A stretch of DNA of 64,000 nucleotides from Paraphoma chrysanthemicola. Lineage: Eukaryota > Ascomycota > Dothideomycetes > Pleosporales > Phaeosphaeriaceae. Below the pieces are notes generated by a model. It saw nothing but the letters and a program-made list of their open reading frames with translations, was not told the DNA's origin and did not search any database. Of this stretch, positions 23,523 to 32,107 are shown in pieces (the stretch's first letter is position 1; every line of letters begins with the position of its first letter). The stretch is taken from NCBI GenBank assembly GCA_020744225.1, contig JAGMWG010000006.1:1-64000 (forward strand). Direction: 5' to 3'. The translations under genes were made by a program, and so were the position numbers.

Positions 23523-24989
23523 TGGACCGGACATTCTCTCTTCGCAATAGAGGATCATGCATCAAGCAAACGTCAAGCAATCAAATTATTACTGAATGAG
23601 GAGGGAGAGCAAGACGTTTGGGATCGAGAACAGCAAGAGTCTACCGTACCACTATCATGTTTCCACTGCCTAACATAACGATAAGAACGATTATATCCTC
23701 GCAGTGCTCAAACAGCGCGCTCTAATCATTTCATGCTCCTACATCCCGAAACCCCCTCTCTATCATGTGATTAACCCGCGCAGCCAGGTCTGTCCGGAGC
23801 TCGTTTGTGACGATCTCCAGAGGAAGAATATATCTAGCTCGCTAGGAATTGGTCCTTTGTGTAGCGGGTTTTCGGATAGGAAATGAATGCATGGTTCCGA
23901 GACGGCTCTTGTTCTGTGAGAGGAGACTGCGCTCACCTGACCTAGATATCCTCAGTCTACATGGGATCAGTTTAGAGAATCTGAATTTTCTCCGAAAAGC
24001 TATTGAAAAGCCGCTGAGGGGGTGCGCGAGCAGATAGCATGCTTGCAGGTTAAGACACATAACAGAGTACATTGTCAAACTTGATACATCTTGAAGTTGT
24101 AAGGTTTATCGATTTTTGGGCCATAGTTTTTATCGAAAATGTGATCGCACAAAGCCGATTTACTCCAACCAAGTCAGAATCCATCACAATCACATAGGAA
24201 AGTGTGTAATATAGGATGGAAAAGTCAGTTGAACATCAGATGCATAGCACAATCGAGGAACGCACGTTCGCTGGAATTTAGTGGGATATCAGAAGTTTTA
24301 CATACAGCATAGCCTCTTCGTTATTTTACCATTACATGCTTGCGCCACATGACGCATTATGCAAGGATACAGGCAGCGCATTCCACTCAAACCCACCTCG
24401 AGTCCAGCCTGATAGATTGACACCCTCTCTTCACCTGATAAGAACTCCCGTCAAATCAGATACCACTTCTAGCGTGTTCGCAAATGCTTCTATACTCTAA
24501 GAGCTATTGCATCGGCAACCAATTGGATGCACCCGTCGTTCAGTCTTGCCCTTGCGCCGCCGACAGACACTAAGATCAAACATTCGACAGTACACTCAGA
24601 AAGAAAGACGTAGAGCCTGCCAATAAACCAAATCCTACTTTTCAGACGCTTCGAAGTTGCCCAGAACATATTGAATAGCCGATGACTTGGTGGGAGGAAC
24701 GAAATTGGGATGCGAGCCAGCACCAGGAAAGGATTGGAATTGTTTCGAATAAAACATTCGCACCTGTAAAGCTACTACCAGAGGACTATCCTCGACTCCG
24801 TAATAGTCGTGCACAATCACTGGAGGGAAGCGAGCAAAATTTACCCCTAATGGCCGAAAATTCTGCCTCCAGTGAACCTGCGACACAGGAGCATCAGCCT
24901 GTTCTGCAAGTAGCGATAGACAGCATTGTAAGATCAGCTTCTAGAGTTCCGCAGCCAGAGTATACTCCGCCTGAACACGCCCGAGCTAA
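23523..24989. other. 1.4-kb intergenic region
   Basis: AT-richer than its surroundings, with no supported gene. The last 300 bp may be the degraded 5' part of the HET pseudogene that follows. Confidence 0.4.
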
Positions 24990-26211
24990 GATGCCGGTGG
25001 ATCTGGGTAGACGCACTGTGCATTGACCAGCAGAGTGTAGCTGAACGGAATCATCAGGTCGAGCACATGGGACTCATATATTCCAATGCATCGATGGTGG
25101 TGTCCTGGTTAGGCATGAATACTGGTATTGAAAGGTTTCTTCAGGGCTGGCGCCAAGGCATGTGGACAGAGTTGCATCAATTCTGCACGTCTCCCTATTG
25201 GCGTCGAGCCTGGGCCACTCAAGAAATCGCGCTCGCTAAAGTCTTATGGCACACGAAACGTCGCTCGCACTTGAGAATCTACCGGCCTATGGCCTAGTAC
25301 GAAGGGCTGAGTATCCCGTACTGTTACAGCGGATTGCAGACATACGAGCACAACCAACAGACAGTAGTTCGATCAGTGTACTCGCCCAGTTCAGATCGCA
25401 GGCATGTGAGCTAGCGCGCGACCGCATCTTTTCGTTGCGATGATTGTGCTGGGAGGGTCAGCATATCAACGTAGACTACTCCATCCCCAACAAGGGCCTC
25501 ACCTGGAGATCACTGGAATGGTGCACTCACTCATTCTGTCTTTGCTCCATGCATACGTTTGCAGATGCTCTCACCACACTTTCGAGCGATTCAAATCAGT
25601 GGACTTCCTTCCCACAACGCGCATTTTACGAGCACCGTGTGTCCCACTGTGCCGAGTTAAGACTCCGAGTAAACTGGCATAACGTTCTGGACGGACCCAG
25701 CTCAGACAATCTGGTGCCGGACACGTCAAGGCTACCTGTGTCCGCCCAACATGCCCTTACTCAAAGATAGCCATTAAATAGCATCATACGTCAAAGATAT
25801 ACCACGGCAAATGGAGAATCGTGCAATAACATTATATGCATTGACCTCGGTTCAATATGTCCGATGTTCTGGGGACGTTTGATGATGAGCACAGCTTCCG
25901 ACGAAAGCGGACTCAGCTTCATGTACGCCGACGATTCTCGCCCGGGGATTCAATTATCCAAGCAGATCAAGGAATGGAGCTGGAAGTTCACTGTCGACGT
26001 TTCGGAGAACGCCGATGTATGTGTAGTGCGCATACCGCTGGAGATTTGGTTCTACGTCATTTCCGAAGTGGCCAGCTATCACTATGGCGTGGAGGAGGGT
26101 TGTTGCCCGCGGATCGCTAATATCGACAGTCCATCTAGACGAGAGAATGACTGCATGGTCATACAGCTTTCGGATAAGAGAGGCCCTTATTGTGGGATAT
26201 TTGACTGTTAG
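24990..26211 (+). pseudogene. HET-domain pseudogene, copy 4
   Basis: Clear HET-family sequence with several lesions. The frame starts abruptly inside the core at RWIWVDALCIDQQSVAERNHQVEHMG and continues through SPYWRRAWATQEIALA. It then shifts near 25240, where one base is missing relative to the LMA-type motif of the paralogues, and resumes in another frame as AHETSLALENL to ARDRIFSLR. An in-frame TGA at 25441-25443 interrupts RDRIFSLR-stop-LCWEGQHINVDY. More stops separate this from the C-terminal piece at 25864-26211. The N-terminal third (SIRLIR to SYVWG) is not recognisable upstream. A functional protein is very unlikely. Confidence 0.85.
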
Positions 26212-26512
26212 CTTTAAACCGTTGACGGCAAATGGTTCGAACAAGGTCAGTGGCATTACGCTAATCCCATTCGCTCCAACAGCTTTTAACCATTAGCCAG
26301 GTGATCTGGGTTGGGGACGAATTGTACAAGCATGTCTTGGGAAAGTACATCTCTCCACATCCCATCCTTCCGGCACATGGTGTTTGAACAATTGCAGACC
26401 TATAGTTGTGGAGACAATACTTATAGTACTACACTAATGCTTTCCTGCATCGATAATACCGTTAACTATCTCAGCTACCTTTTGGACCTTCGACTCACAT
26501 GCGTACGTCGAA
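26212..26512. other. intergenic
   Basis: 301 bp between the HET pseudogene and a convergent minus-strand gene; nothing seen. Confidence 0.5.
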
Positions 26513-27157
26513 TCAACCTATCCTCCCTCCACGACCCAAGTCTTCTGGTCCGATCTCCTCGTCCTCCTCAATCTCCGAACCCTTCCCCCAAGCCCTATGA
26601 AATCCCCACCCTTCTTTCATTCCCTCCACCTTCTTCACTTCCAAACTCCATGTCCACCCCTCCTCATAAGTAACCTCGAGCATACTCCTCGCCAAACGCC
26701 TCAATTGCTCTGCCGCAGTCTCCCAATCCGCAACTCGCTCCGGCTCAGCATTGTATCCGTACTGCTTCATCTCTGTCATCAGCCGCACGAGTCTCTGATG
26801 ATCGATTTGGACTTCTTGGATCCATCTTTGGTCGAGTGGGGCAAGAGTGTACGTGCAGGGCCGGAGCAAGGCACATGTTCGGCCACATGAGCCGGGTTTT
26901 CGACGCTGCGGGGAGCAGATTTCGCAGTAGAGCTTGCTGTGCCGATTTTGTTGGTAAAGGAAGGCGCGGGTTTTGTCTGTCTTTCTGAAGTCAGACAGGG
27001 TTTGTAGGACGCGATCGATGCGGGCACGGTGGAGGAGGGCTGCATGGGAATCGCATCTGGGCGCGTCCTGGGCTAACTTTTGTGGTGTGTTGGGAGGAGT
27101 TGGTAGTGGGCCCGGTGCCTGTGTCTGCTCAATTGCTAATGTTGCTGCGGTAGCCAT
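26513..27157 (-). CDS. unknown protein with CEIC..GSCGRTCALLRP motif
   Basis: A 214-aa single-exon frame from the first ATG at 27157; upstream codons in this frame open only with GTG. Residues about 75-115 contain the Cys-patterned block YCEICSPQRRKPGSCGRTCALLRP, followed by a region predicted helical (QVQIDHQRLVRLMTEMK) and an acidic tail (EIEEDEEIGPEDLG). No family is recognised. The same motif recurs in the divergent gene starting 727 bp away (27884), so the two are paralogues, and conservation of the motif argues that this frame is real. The Cys spacing could bind a metal, which is inference. Confidence 0.62.
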   Translation of the reverse strand: MATAATLAIEQTQAPGPLPTPPNTPQKLAQDAPRCDSHAALLHRARIDRVLQTLSDFRKTDKTRAFLYQQNRHSKLYCEICSPQRRKPGSCGRTCALLRPCTYTLAPLDQRWIQEVQIDHQRLVRLMTEMKQYGYNAEPERVADWETAAEQLRRLARSMLEVTYEEGWTWSLEVKKVEGMKEGWGFHRAWGKGSEIEEDEEIGPEDLGRGGRIG

Positions 27158-27883
27158 TGTGAATAGCTCGGCCAAGAAACGAAAAAGACTTCTGGTTGAG
27201 TTGAGGGCTGGTTGGTTGAAACTAGAGTTGATGAGATCTATCATGAAGATAGAGATACTGGAAGGTAGTGTTGAATCACTGGTCGAAGCTGAGTTTCCAC
27301 GATGATCACTGAGAATGCACAACGTAAGCTCACTCACTCTTTGCTAGTGACTTGAGCCTGCCATCAAACGCAAGATGGGGACTTTGTATCTCGAGTCACG
27401 TCATCAGAAGACCTGGTTGAGAATCAATACCGCAAGTCCAAACTGGAAATAATTCACCCATGCATTGTTATTCGAAACACCAGACGAGCCATTGAATATC
27501 ATGGACCTTTGCTCCCATCGAAGCAAAGATAGAAACACTTCGACTTTGCATTGGCCAAATGGCACTTCTTGCGTAGCTGTTAGAGGAGCATGAGCATAAC
27601 TAATTCATCATCCCAAAATACAGTGCTACACGCAGCATACATCGCGTTCAGGTCTGTCGTGTTGTACTCACTATCCACATTTATATAAGCTGTCAATCAA
27701 CTCCCCTAGCGCAAGGCAGCAACACACAACATTGTGACCCACCTCGTGACCTCCAAACAGCAATGTGCTGAAAACATGTGACCACACAAAGTCATCGACC
27801 GCAAGACTCTGACTTGCCTTTCCTGTAAGAGTCTGCACTGGAATAACTCGCATCTCTATCGACACTGACTCGCATATCTAGAC
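27158..27883. other. divergent promoter of the Cys-motif pair
   Basis: 726 bp between two divergently oriented paralogues; no gene or RNA recognised. Confidence 0.5.
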
Positions 27884-28430
27884 ATGACGAAACCCAAACG
27901 TGCCAACGTCTCCGACACACTTCCCTCAAAAGCATCATCATGGTTCGATTTATACCCTTCTAATCCATTACAAGATCCACAGACTCCACCGCCCCCATCA
28001 CCCGATCCCAAAGTGCGCGCTCGTCTCACGAAATTGACTTCAACGCTAGACCGCCATCACAATCCGAGAGAACTACCTCAACCATCTTTCTATGGAAGGC
28101 AAATTCTGCTCCTCATGCAAAACTTCTGCGTCTCTAGCAGGCTCATGCGGTCCGACATGCACCCTTCTTCGTCCATCGAATCGTAGCGCAGTCACGGAGA
28201 ATGTGTCTGCTGAGTGGTTAAAGAACGCTACTGAGTCGATACAAATGTACGAACGATTCATACGCGAAGTCACTGACGCGACCCAACGTGAGATAGGGAG
28301 CCAGATACAAGTTGAGCAATGGGAACATGATGTTGAAAGTCTGAGAAGCGGGACGCTGAATGAGTCTGAGAACCGAGAAGAAAAGGGCTGGCCAGCGGGT
28401 AAGGCTGGTAGAGAGAATGTGAGGGGATGA
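27884..28430 (+). pseudogene. frameshifted paralogue of the Cys-motif protein
   Basis: Two overlapping frames encode consecutive parts of one protein. The first, from the ATG at 27884, reads through KVRARLTKLTSTLD to about QPSFYG. The second, entered near 28090, reads EGKFCSSCKTSASLAGSCGPTCTLLRP and continues to 28430. Together they line up with ARIDRVLQTL to CEICSPQ..GSCGRTCALLRP of the divergent neighbour. No GT-AG pair of plausible length bridges the two frames, so a single-base frameshift near 28085-28095 is the simplest reading. Alternatives are a sequencing error or use of the internal ATG at 28092 to make a short 112-aa protein. Function unknown. Confidence 0.6.
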
Positions 28431-28938
28431 AATTGGATTGGCGATTTGATACGGGCCAGGAAGTTCACGGAAATCGAGGAGAGATAGAGGAAATTGCGCC
28501 AGAGGAAGTGAATTAACATTTTTGTTGCAGTCCGTGGTACGATAGGTAAAGCGTGTGTAGTAGGCATAAATGTGATGCCCCGCTTTGCGATGGTGACGAG
28601 AAAGATCATGCGTTGGACTTGACACGGTGGGGACTCGCACGGAAATCACGAAACGAAGATAGAAAGCATGGCCTGTATAATGAGGGCAACGAAGACTCAA
28701 ACGCGCAACCGATTCTCGATAAGAAAAGTGCGATGAACATGGTCGAGGAAAAACTTGTTACTGTGGATATCGATGACCTAAGTAATGTCACACAGAACCA
28801 CGATTCCATTGGAATGGTTTTGAAAATGAGATATATAAGTGCACATTGTATTGAAATAATGTTTCTCCTTGCAACCGTACATTTGTGAGCAAATCATACC
28901 TCTGCAAACCGCAGCAATCAACATCCTGTCCAGTATCG
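28431..28938. other. intergenic
   Basis: 508 bp; small frames on both strands without signal. Confidence 0.5.
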
Positions 28939-30039
28939 CTATGATCCCATCAGTGCCGTAGGTATCCACTGTACACAGCCCAGGATTTCCTCAAACGTCT
29001 GCGGAGGACGAACACCACTTCCCAGAGAGATTGCATCCTTAGCCATCTCATCTCTATGTTCATCAACCTCAATCTCATCGTGTTGATGCTCGAGCTGTTC
29101 AGTCAACGACGGCACTTTATCGCAGGTGGCGCATATCTTACTTGATTTCGGTATGAGCGGGTGTTTGCATTGACACCATTTCTTTGGTCCTGGTATCCGC
29201 TCGTGGTTCTGAGAAGGCGCCAACGAGAGTATCTCGGGGCCGTAATCGAAGCTGAAGCGCCGCGGCACAGTTGCACCACTCTTGTATTGCTGGCTTCTGA
29301 CTTGGCTTCTCATTCCTGCACTGAAGGTAGCTGAGCGACCAGGGAGCTGTTGACCGTCCACATCCTTAGCGAAGGAGATCTCGCGTGTTGTGCTACTCCG
29401 CCTTATGGTAAGTGTACGTTTCAATGACATCGTCGTACTTGACCGACTGGTTCCACGCTTGACTTCCGATACAGTGGATGAACGGCCCTTGTTGGTGTCG
29501 GAGGTGGCACGTCGAGTTTGTTGCGAGGCCAAGAGATCCCGATCAGAAAGCTTTCGGGTGTAACCCAACTGAGAAGTCGCGGAGCGCGCATCGTCTGCAG
29601 ATGTTTGAGCATGCCGACTTCGAGTTGAGGATGGGGCACTGAGTTGGCGTTGCACATGACAGAAATCAGTCGCTGAGTTCTGGCTAGAGGAGTCTGCGCG
29701 TAAGTGAGACGTGTCGCAGTAGGCGTTTCCAGACACATCTCGCATTACTCGAGCCTGTGCCGATGCTCGCGGCCTTGCGAGCTTCCTTCCGATCAGCGAG
29801 TTGAGTTGTGAGATTGGCGCAAGACGCTTTCCGGAAGCATCGCGTGAAAACTTAGGCCCGCCAGCCACAGTATCATACTCCGGGTGGTGAGGCATGTTCA
29901 CCTTGCTCCAGGGTCCTGGCGATCGCTGCGTGTTGGCTGGAGTGGCGATTCCTACGTGTTGAATTACCGGACGGCGGCTGCCGTCCGCTTTGGTTGTGGT
30001 TGCCATCCTTGGAGTCGTGTTTGCCGAAGACAAGGCCAT
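28939..30039 (-). CDS. unknown Ser/Thr/Arg-rich protein
   Basis: A 366-aa single-exon frame from the ATG at 30039; a second ATG eleven residues later is an alternative. Composition is dominated by Ser, Thr, Arg and Gln over residues 1-260, which is probably disordered and rich in possible phosphorylation sites. A small Cys cluster near residues 290-310 (KWCQCKHPLIPKSSKICATCDKVP) looks like a zinc-ribbon-type C-x-C...C-x2-C site. The C-terminus is acidic and helical (EQLEHQHDEIEVDEHRDEM). No family recognised. Length and the Cys cluster make it a likely gene. Confidence 0.6.
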   Translation of the reverse strand: MALSSANTTPRMATTTKADGSRRPVIQHVGIATPANTQRSPGPWSKVNMPHHPEYDTVAGGPKFSRDASGKRLAPISQLNSLIGRKLARPRASAQARVMRDVSGNAYCDTSHLRADSSSQNSATDFCHVQRQLSAPSSTRSRHAQTSADDARSATSQLGYTRKLSDRDLLASQQTRRATSDTNKGRSSTVSEVKRGTSRSSTTMSLKRTLTIRRSSTTREISFAKDVDGQQLPGRSATFSAGMRSQVRSQQYKSGATVPRRFSFDYGPEILSLAPSQNHERIPGPKKWCQCKHPLIPKSSKICATCDKVPSLTEQLEHQHDEIEVDEHRDEMAKDAISLGSGVRPPQTFEEILGCVQWIPTALMGS

Positions 30040-30278
30040 TGTGACAAACGAATAACCCGAGGGAAGCTCATATAATATTTCGATTGACGTCCCGAAACAT
30101 TGTGCGCATGTCCATACTAGCTATCCGAGGAATGTGCTACACGTGGTACGTGGCAAACAGTGTCTGGTACGGTGATACCACGGGCTGATTCGGTGGTGAG
30201 AGACGGTCGGTTTGCAGATTCCAACGCTGCCATAGCAGTACGCAGTCAGGCGAGCCAGTCATGCTGCGTTAGATGCGA

Positions 30279-31210
30279 TCAATCATCACTACCGCCCTTT
30301 CTTGCTTTCATTGCGTCCGCCACCTCTTGAACGGTCATAGGCACTTTCCGACCATCCCACTTCTCCCTTTCTTTCTGCGCAAATCCCTCAACACTGAGCA
30401 TGCCCACGCAAAGGAAACCCAATTCTTCTCTGTCGGTGTCGAAAACCTCCCACCACTCCACCTCCGGCAGCTTGATGTTCGCCTCTCTTGCAGCCAGATA
30501 GATTGCCGCCGTGGCCAATTGCGGTGGCTGATGTGTGAGGTACAGCAGCTGCGGGCTCAGCAAGGCTGTATTGAGATGTGCAATTGCGCGCTTGGCAAGC
30601 TCTGGTGCGCGTGGATGCGTGAAGACGTCGAGCGCCTGGAGGTAGGTGATGCAAAGGGTGTATGGCAGATTGACGTGGACGTTAAAGCCCAGAGTACGGA
30701 GTATGCGCTGCTCGATAGAGAAGAGGGTTTCCCGCCGGCGTTCGTACGTGCCTTCGGAGACATAGTATGCTTCGGCTTGTTTTTGTTGCAGGTCGGATGA
30801 CTCGATGAAGGTCGAGGGAAAGGAAGAGAGGTATGCATAGACGTTCACGAGGCTTCGAGGAGATTTAGGGTACGCAGATAGCTTGGTGGTCAGGTAGAGT
30901 GAGGCTGCTGATACTTGCTATGGTCATGTTAGAGTGAAATAGCGTAGATGTGCAAGAAACATACTTCTGCACCGAATTCGACCAGGCTGCCGCCATCAGG
31001 GCCAACCCAGAATCTCATGAACACTATAATCGCTTGCGCAATAACTTCTTGAGGGAGTCGAAGTAGTATGCCCGCGGCCTGCGTGAGTCTAGCACCAGCA
31101 AAGCGCACTGAGTCCTCTAGATCTGCTGGGATGCCATCGAGAAGTGAACCCGACGTCTCGAGCTGCGCGACGGTAGCCAATGGGTTTGCGAGCGGTGACG
31201 GCTGCATCAT
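30279..31210 (-). CDS. cyclin-L-like transcription/splicing cyclin
   Basis: Predicted exons 31210-30965 and 30917-30279 (47-nt intron, GTATGT donor) give 294 aa. The N-terminal part matches cyclin L/K-type cyclins: QLETSGSLLDGIPADLEDSVRFAGARLTQAAGILLRLPQEVIAQAIIVFMRFW, the first cyclin-box helices, continuing across the splice as AEQVSAASLYLTTKL. The second cyclin box is recognisable in QQLATAAIYLAAREANIKLPEVEWWEVF. Such cyclins pair with CDK9-12 type kinases in the nucleus and influence transcription elongation and splicing. The in-frame codon at 31255 is TTG, so the paired ATGs at 31210/31207 are the likely start. The HLEE/K of some animal cyclin L proteins and the RS tail are absent, as in fungal versions. 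Confidence 0.85.
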
Positions 31211-31544
31211 CGGAGTCGTTGTAAAATCGCAAGCACGTTGTGTCGTTGCGCACAAAAGTAGGTCGTCGAGCTTGAAGCTCCACGCACGGAAGTCCGCATC
31301 GCATGCCTCGGTAGACTAAGCCTAATATGGATGCCTACGAATTCCCCACAATGACCACTCATGCCTGTGTGGGTCTTCAAAAATTCCCATTCGATCCTTG
31401 TGAGATGCCTACTAGTCCATATCGCCTGCAAAGTGACGCTGTAGTAAGGCCCAACGAAGAGGAGCCTCGCTCGTCAAGTTATGTGCTGTTTACCTTCACT
31501 ATATAAATGGTACATTTCACAAACCAGCCAATCAGCGTCGTCCA
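31211..31544. other. spacer upstream of tRNA-Phe
   Basis: 334 bp. A TATATAAAT box at 31500-31508 lies 37-45 bp upstream of the mature tRNA 5' end, where TFIIIB-type TATA elements can sit, and a CCAAT word lies at about 31528. No protein gene supported. Confidence 0.45.
31500..31508 (+). promoter_or_regulatory. TATA-like box upstream of tRNA-Phe
   Basis: TATATAAAT, 37-45 bp 5' of the tRNA. It could support Pol III (TFIIIB) or, if the gene is unusually transcribed, Pol II. Function is inferred from position. Confidence 0.4.
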
Positions 31545-31551
31545 GTCTCCT

Positions 31552-31563
31552 TAGCTCAATTGG
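31552..31563 (+). promoter_or_regulatory. Pol III A box
   Basis: TAGCTCAATTGG, a close match to the internal A-box consensus. It lies wholly within the first exon, 4 bp before the first intron. Confidence 0.8.
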
Positions 31564-31567
31564 GAGA

Positions 31568-31621
31568 GTAAGTACACTACTTCACTCACAATCGTTAGCT
31601 TCACGAGCTAACTCCACCTAG
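31568..31621 (+). other. tRNA intron 1 (D-arm), spliceosomal-like GT-AG, 54 nt
   Basis: Begins GTAAGT, ends CACCTAG, and has GCTAACT at 31607-31613, 9 nt before the 3' end, like a fungal branch site. A perfect hairpin, GTTAGCT (31594-31600) with AGCTAAC (31606-31612), closes a 5-nt loop and contains the branch motif in its 3' arm. Removing it restores the D-stem. One flanking base is ambiguous because G is repeated at both edges. Confidence 0.85.
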
Positions 31622-31635
31622 GCGCCAGACTGAAG

Positions 31636-31648
31636 TCTCAGTCACTAA
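31636..31648 (+). other. canonical tRNA intron after position 37, 13 nt
   Basis: Lies one base 3' of the anticodon, the standard eukaryotic nuclear tRNA intron position. Its TCAGT (31638-31642) can pair with ACTGA (31629-31633), which overlaps the anticodon, as is usual in pre-tRNAs. Expected to be removed by the tRNA splicing endonuclease and ligase. Confidence 0.9.
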
Positions 31649-31663
31649 ATCTGGAGGTATCGT

Positions 31664-31718
31664 GTACGTTCACCCACCATCTGAGTAGTACTCGAATCCA
31701 GTACTAATATACTCCAAG
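31664..31718 (+). other. tRNA intron 3 (T-arm), spliceosomal-like GT-AG, 55 nt
   Basis: Begins GTACGT, ends CTCCAAG, with TACTAAT at 31702-31708 as a near-ideal branch motif. A perfect hairpin TAGTACT (31686-31692) with AGTACTA (31700-31706) closes a 7-nt loop, again with the branch motif in the 3' arm. Removing it restores TCGTG/CACGA of the T-arm. Confidence 0.85.
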
Positions 31719-31727
31719 GTTCGATCC
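31718..31727 (+). promoter_or_regulatory. Pol III B box
   Basis: GGTTCGATCC. The first G is the last base of intron 3, so the unspliced gene has a better B box than the mature tRNA sequence (TGTTCGATCC). Confidence 0.75.
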
Positions 31728-31739
31728 ACGAAGGGGACA

Positions 31740-32107
31740 AAAGACAACCTCGTGCCTAGCTTGCTAGGATTATTCGAATTCTTTTTTTGTTCCGTGCTAC
31801 CAGCGTGGTGCTTAGGAGTGACTAAGTTCTGGTTGTCTTTTTTTGTTTCATGTTATATCGTGTGTGGAGTAATGCGAGGACAAAGCTGGACAGCATGAGT
31901 AGTCACGCACCACCCAGACACAAATGGTATTGTGATCTTCGATTTAGTATGTCTGGTGTCATTATAATATAAAGAAAGTATATATACAGGTAAAGATACA
32001 GAGAAGGTAAGACTTGAGAAGAAGCGTTCCATTGACATCTTGCATGTCAGAGCGGAATCAAAGACTGCCCGTGTACATGACGAGACGTTTCAATAATATC
32101 AACGCCA
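31740..32107. other. tRNA 3' flank
   Basis: 368 bp with the T-runs noted separately; AT-rich, no protein gene. Confidence 0.5.
31782..31844 (+). terminator. Pol III terminator T-runs
   Basis: Two runs of seven T, at 31782-31788 and 31838-31844, on the sense strand 43 and 99 bp after the tRNA. A small hairpin CCTAGC/GCTAGG (31755-31768) lies between. Runs of this length normally stop Pol III. Confidence 0.65.

Larger units (their letters stand above)
31545..31739 (+). tRNA. tRNA-Phe(GAA) split by three introns
   Basis: Four exon blocks, 31545-31567, 31622-31635, 31649-31663 and 31719-31739, join into a 73-nt tRNA. Acceptor stem GTCTCCT pairs with AGGGGAC (one G-T). D-stem GCTC pairs with GAGC around loop AATTGGGA. 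Anticodon stem CCAGA pairs with TCTGG around CTGAAGA (anticodon GAA). The variable loop is AGGTA. T-stem TCGTG pairs with CACGA around TTCGATC. Discriminator A73, G20 and the GAA anticodon are the known tRNA-Phe identity nucleotides. Introns interrupt after position 23 (54 nt, GT-AG), after 37 (13 nt, canonical place) and after 52 (55 nt, GT-AG). Without removal of the two long inserts neither the D-arm nor the T-arm can form. A box (31552-31563) and B box (31718-31727) are uninterrupted. Every stem is paired after splicing, so this looks like a selected gene, not a relic. Expression is not proven. Confidence 0.93.

Noticed and set aside
31545..31739. tRNA-Phe as a dead gene with random insertions
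   Set aside because: Every stem is paired after removing the inserts, both inserts have full splice-site and branch-like signals, and the Pol III boxes are intact; random insertions would not do this. It stays possible until RNA is seen.
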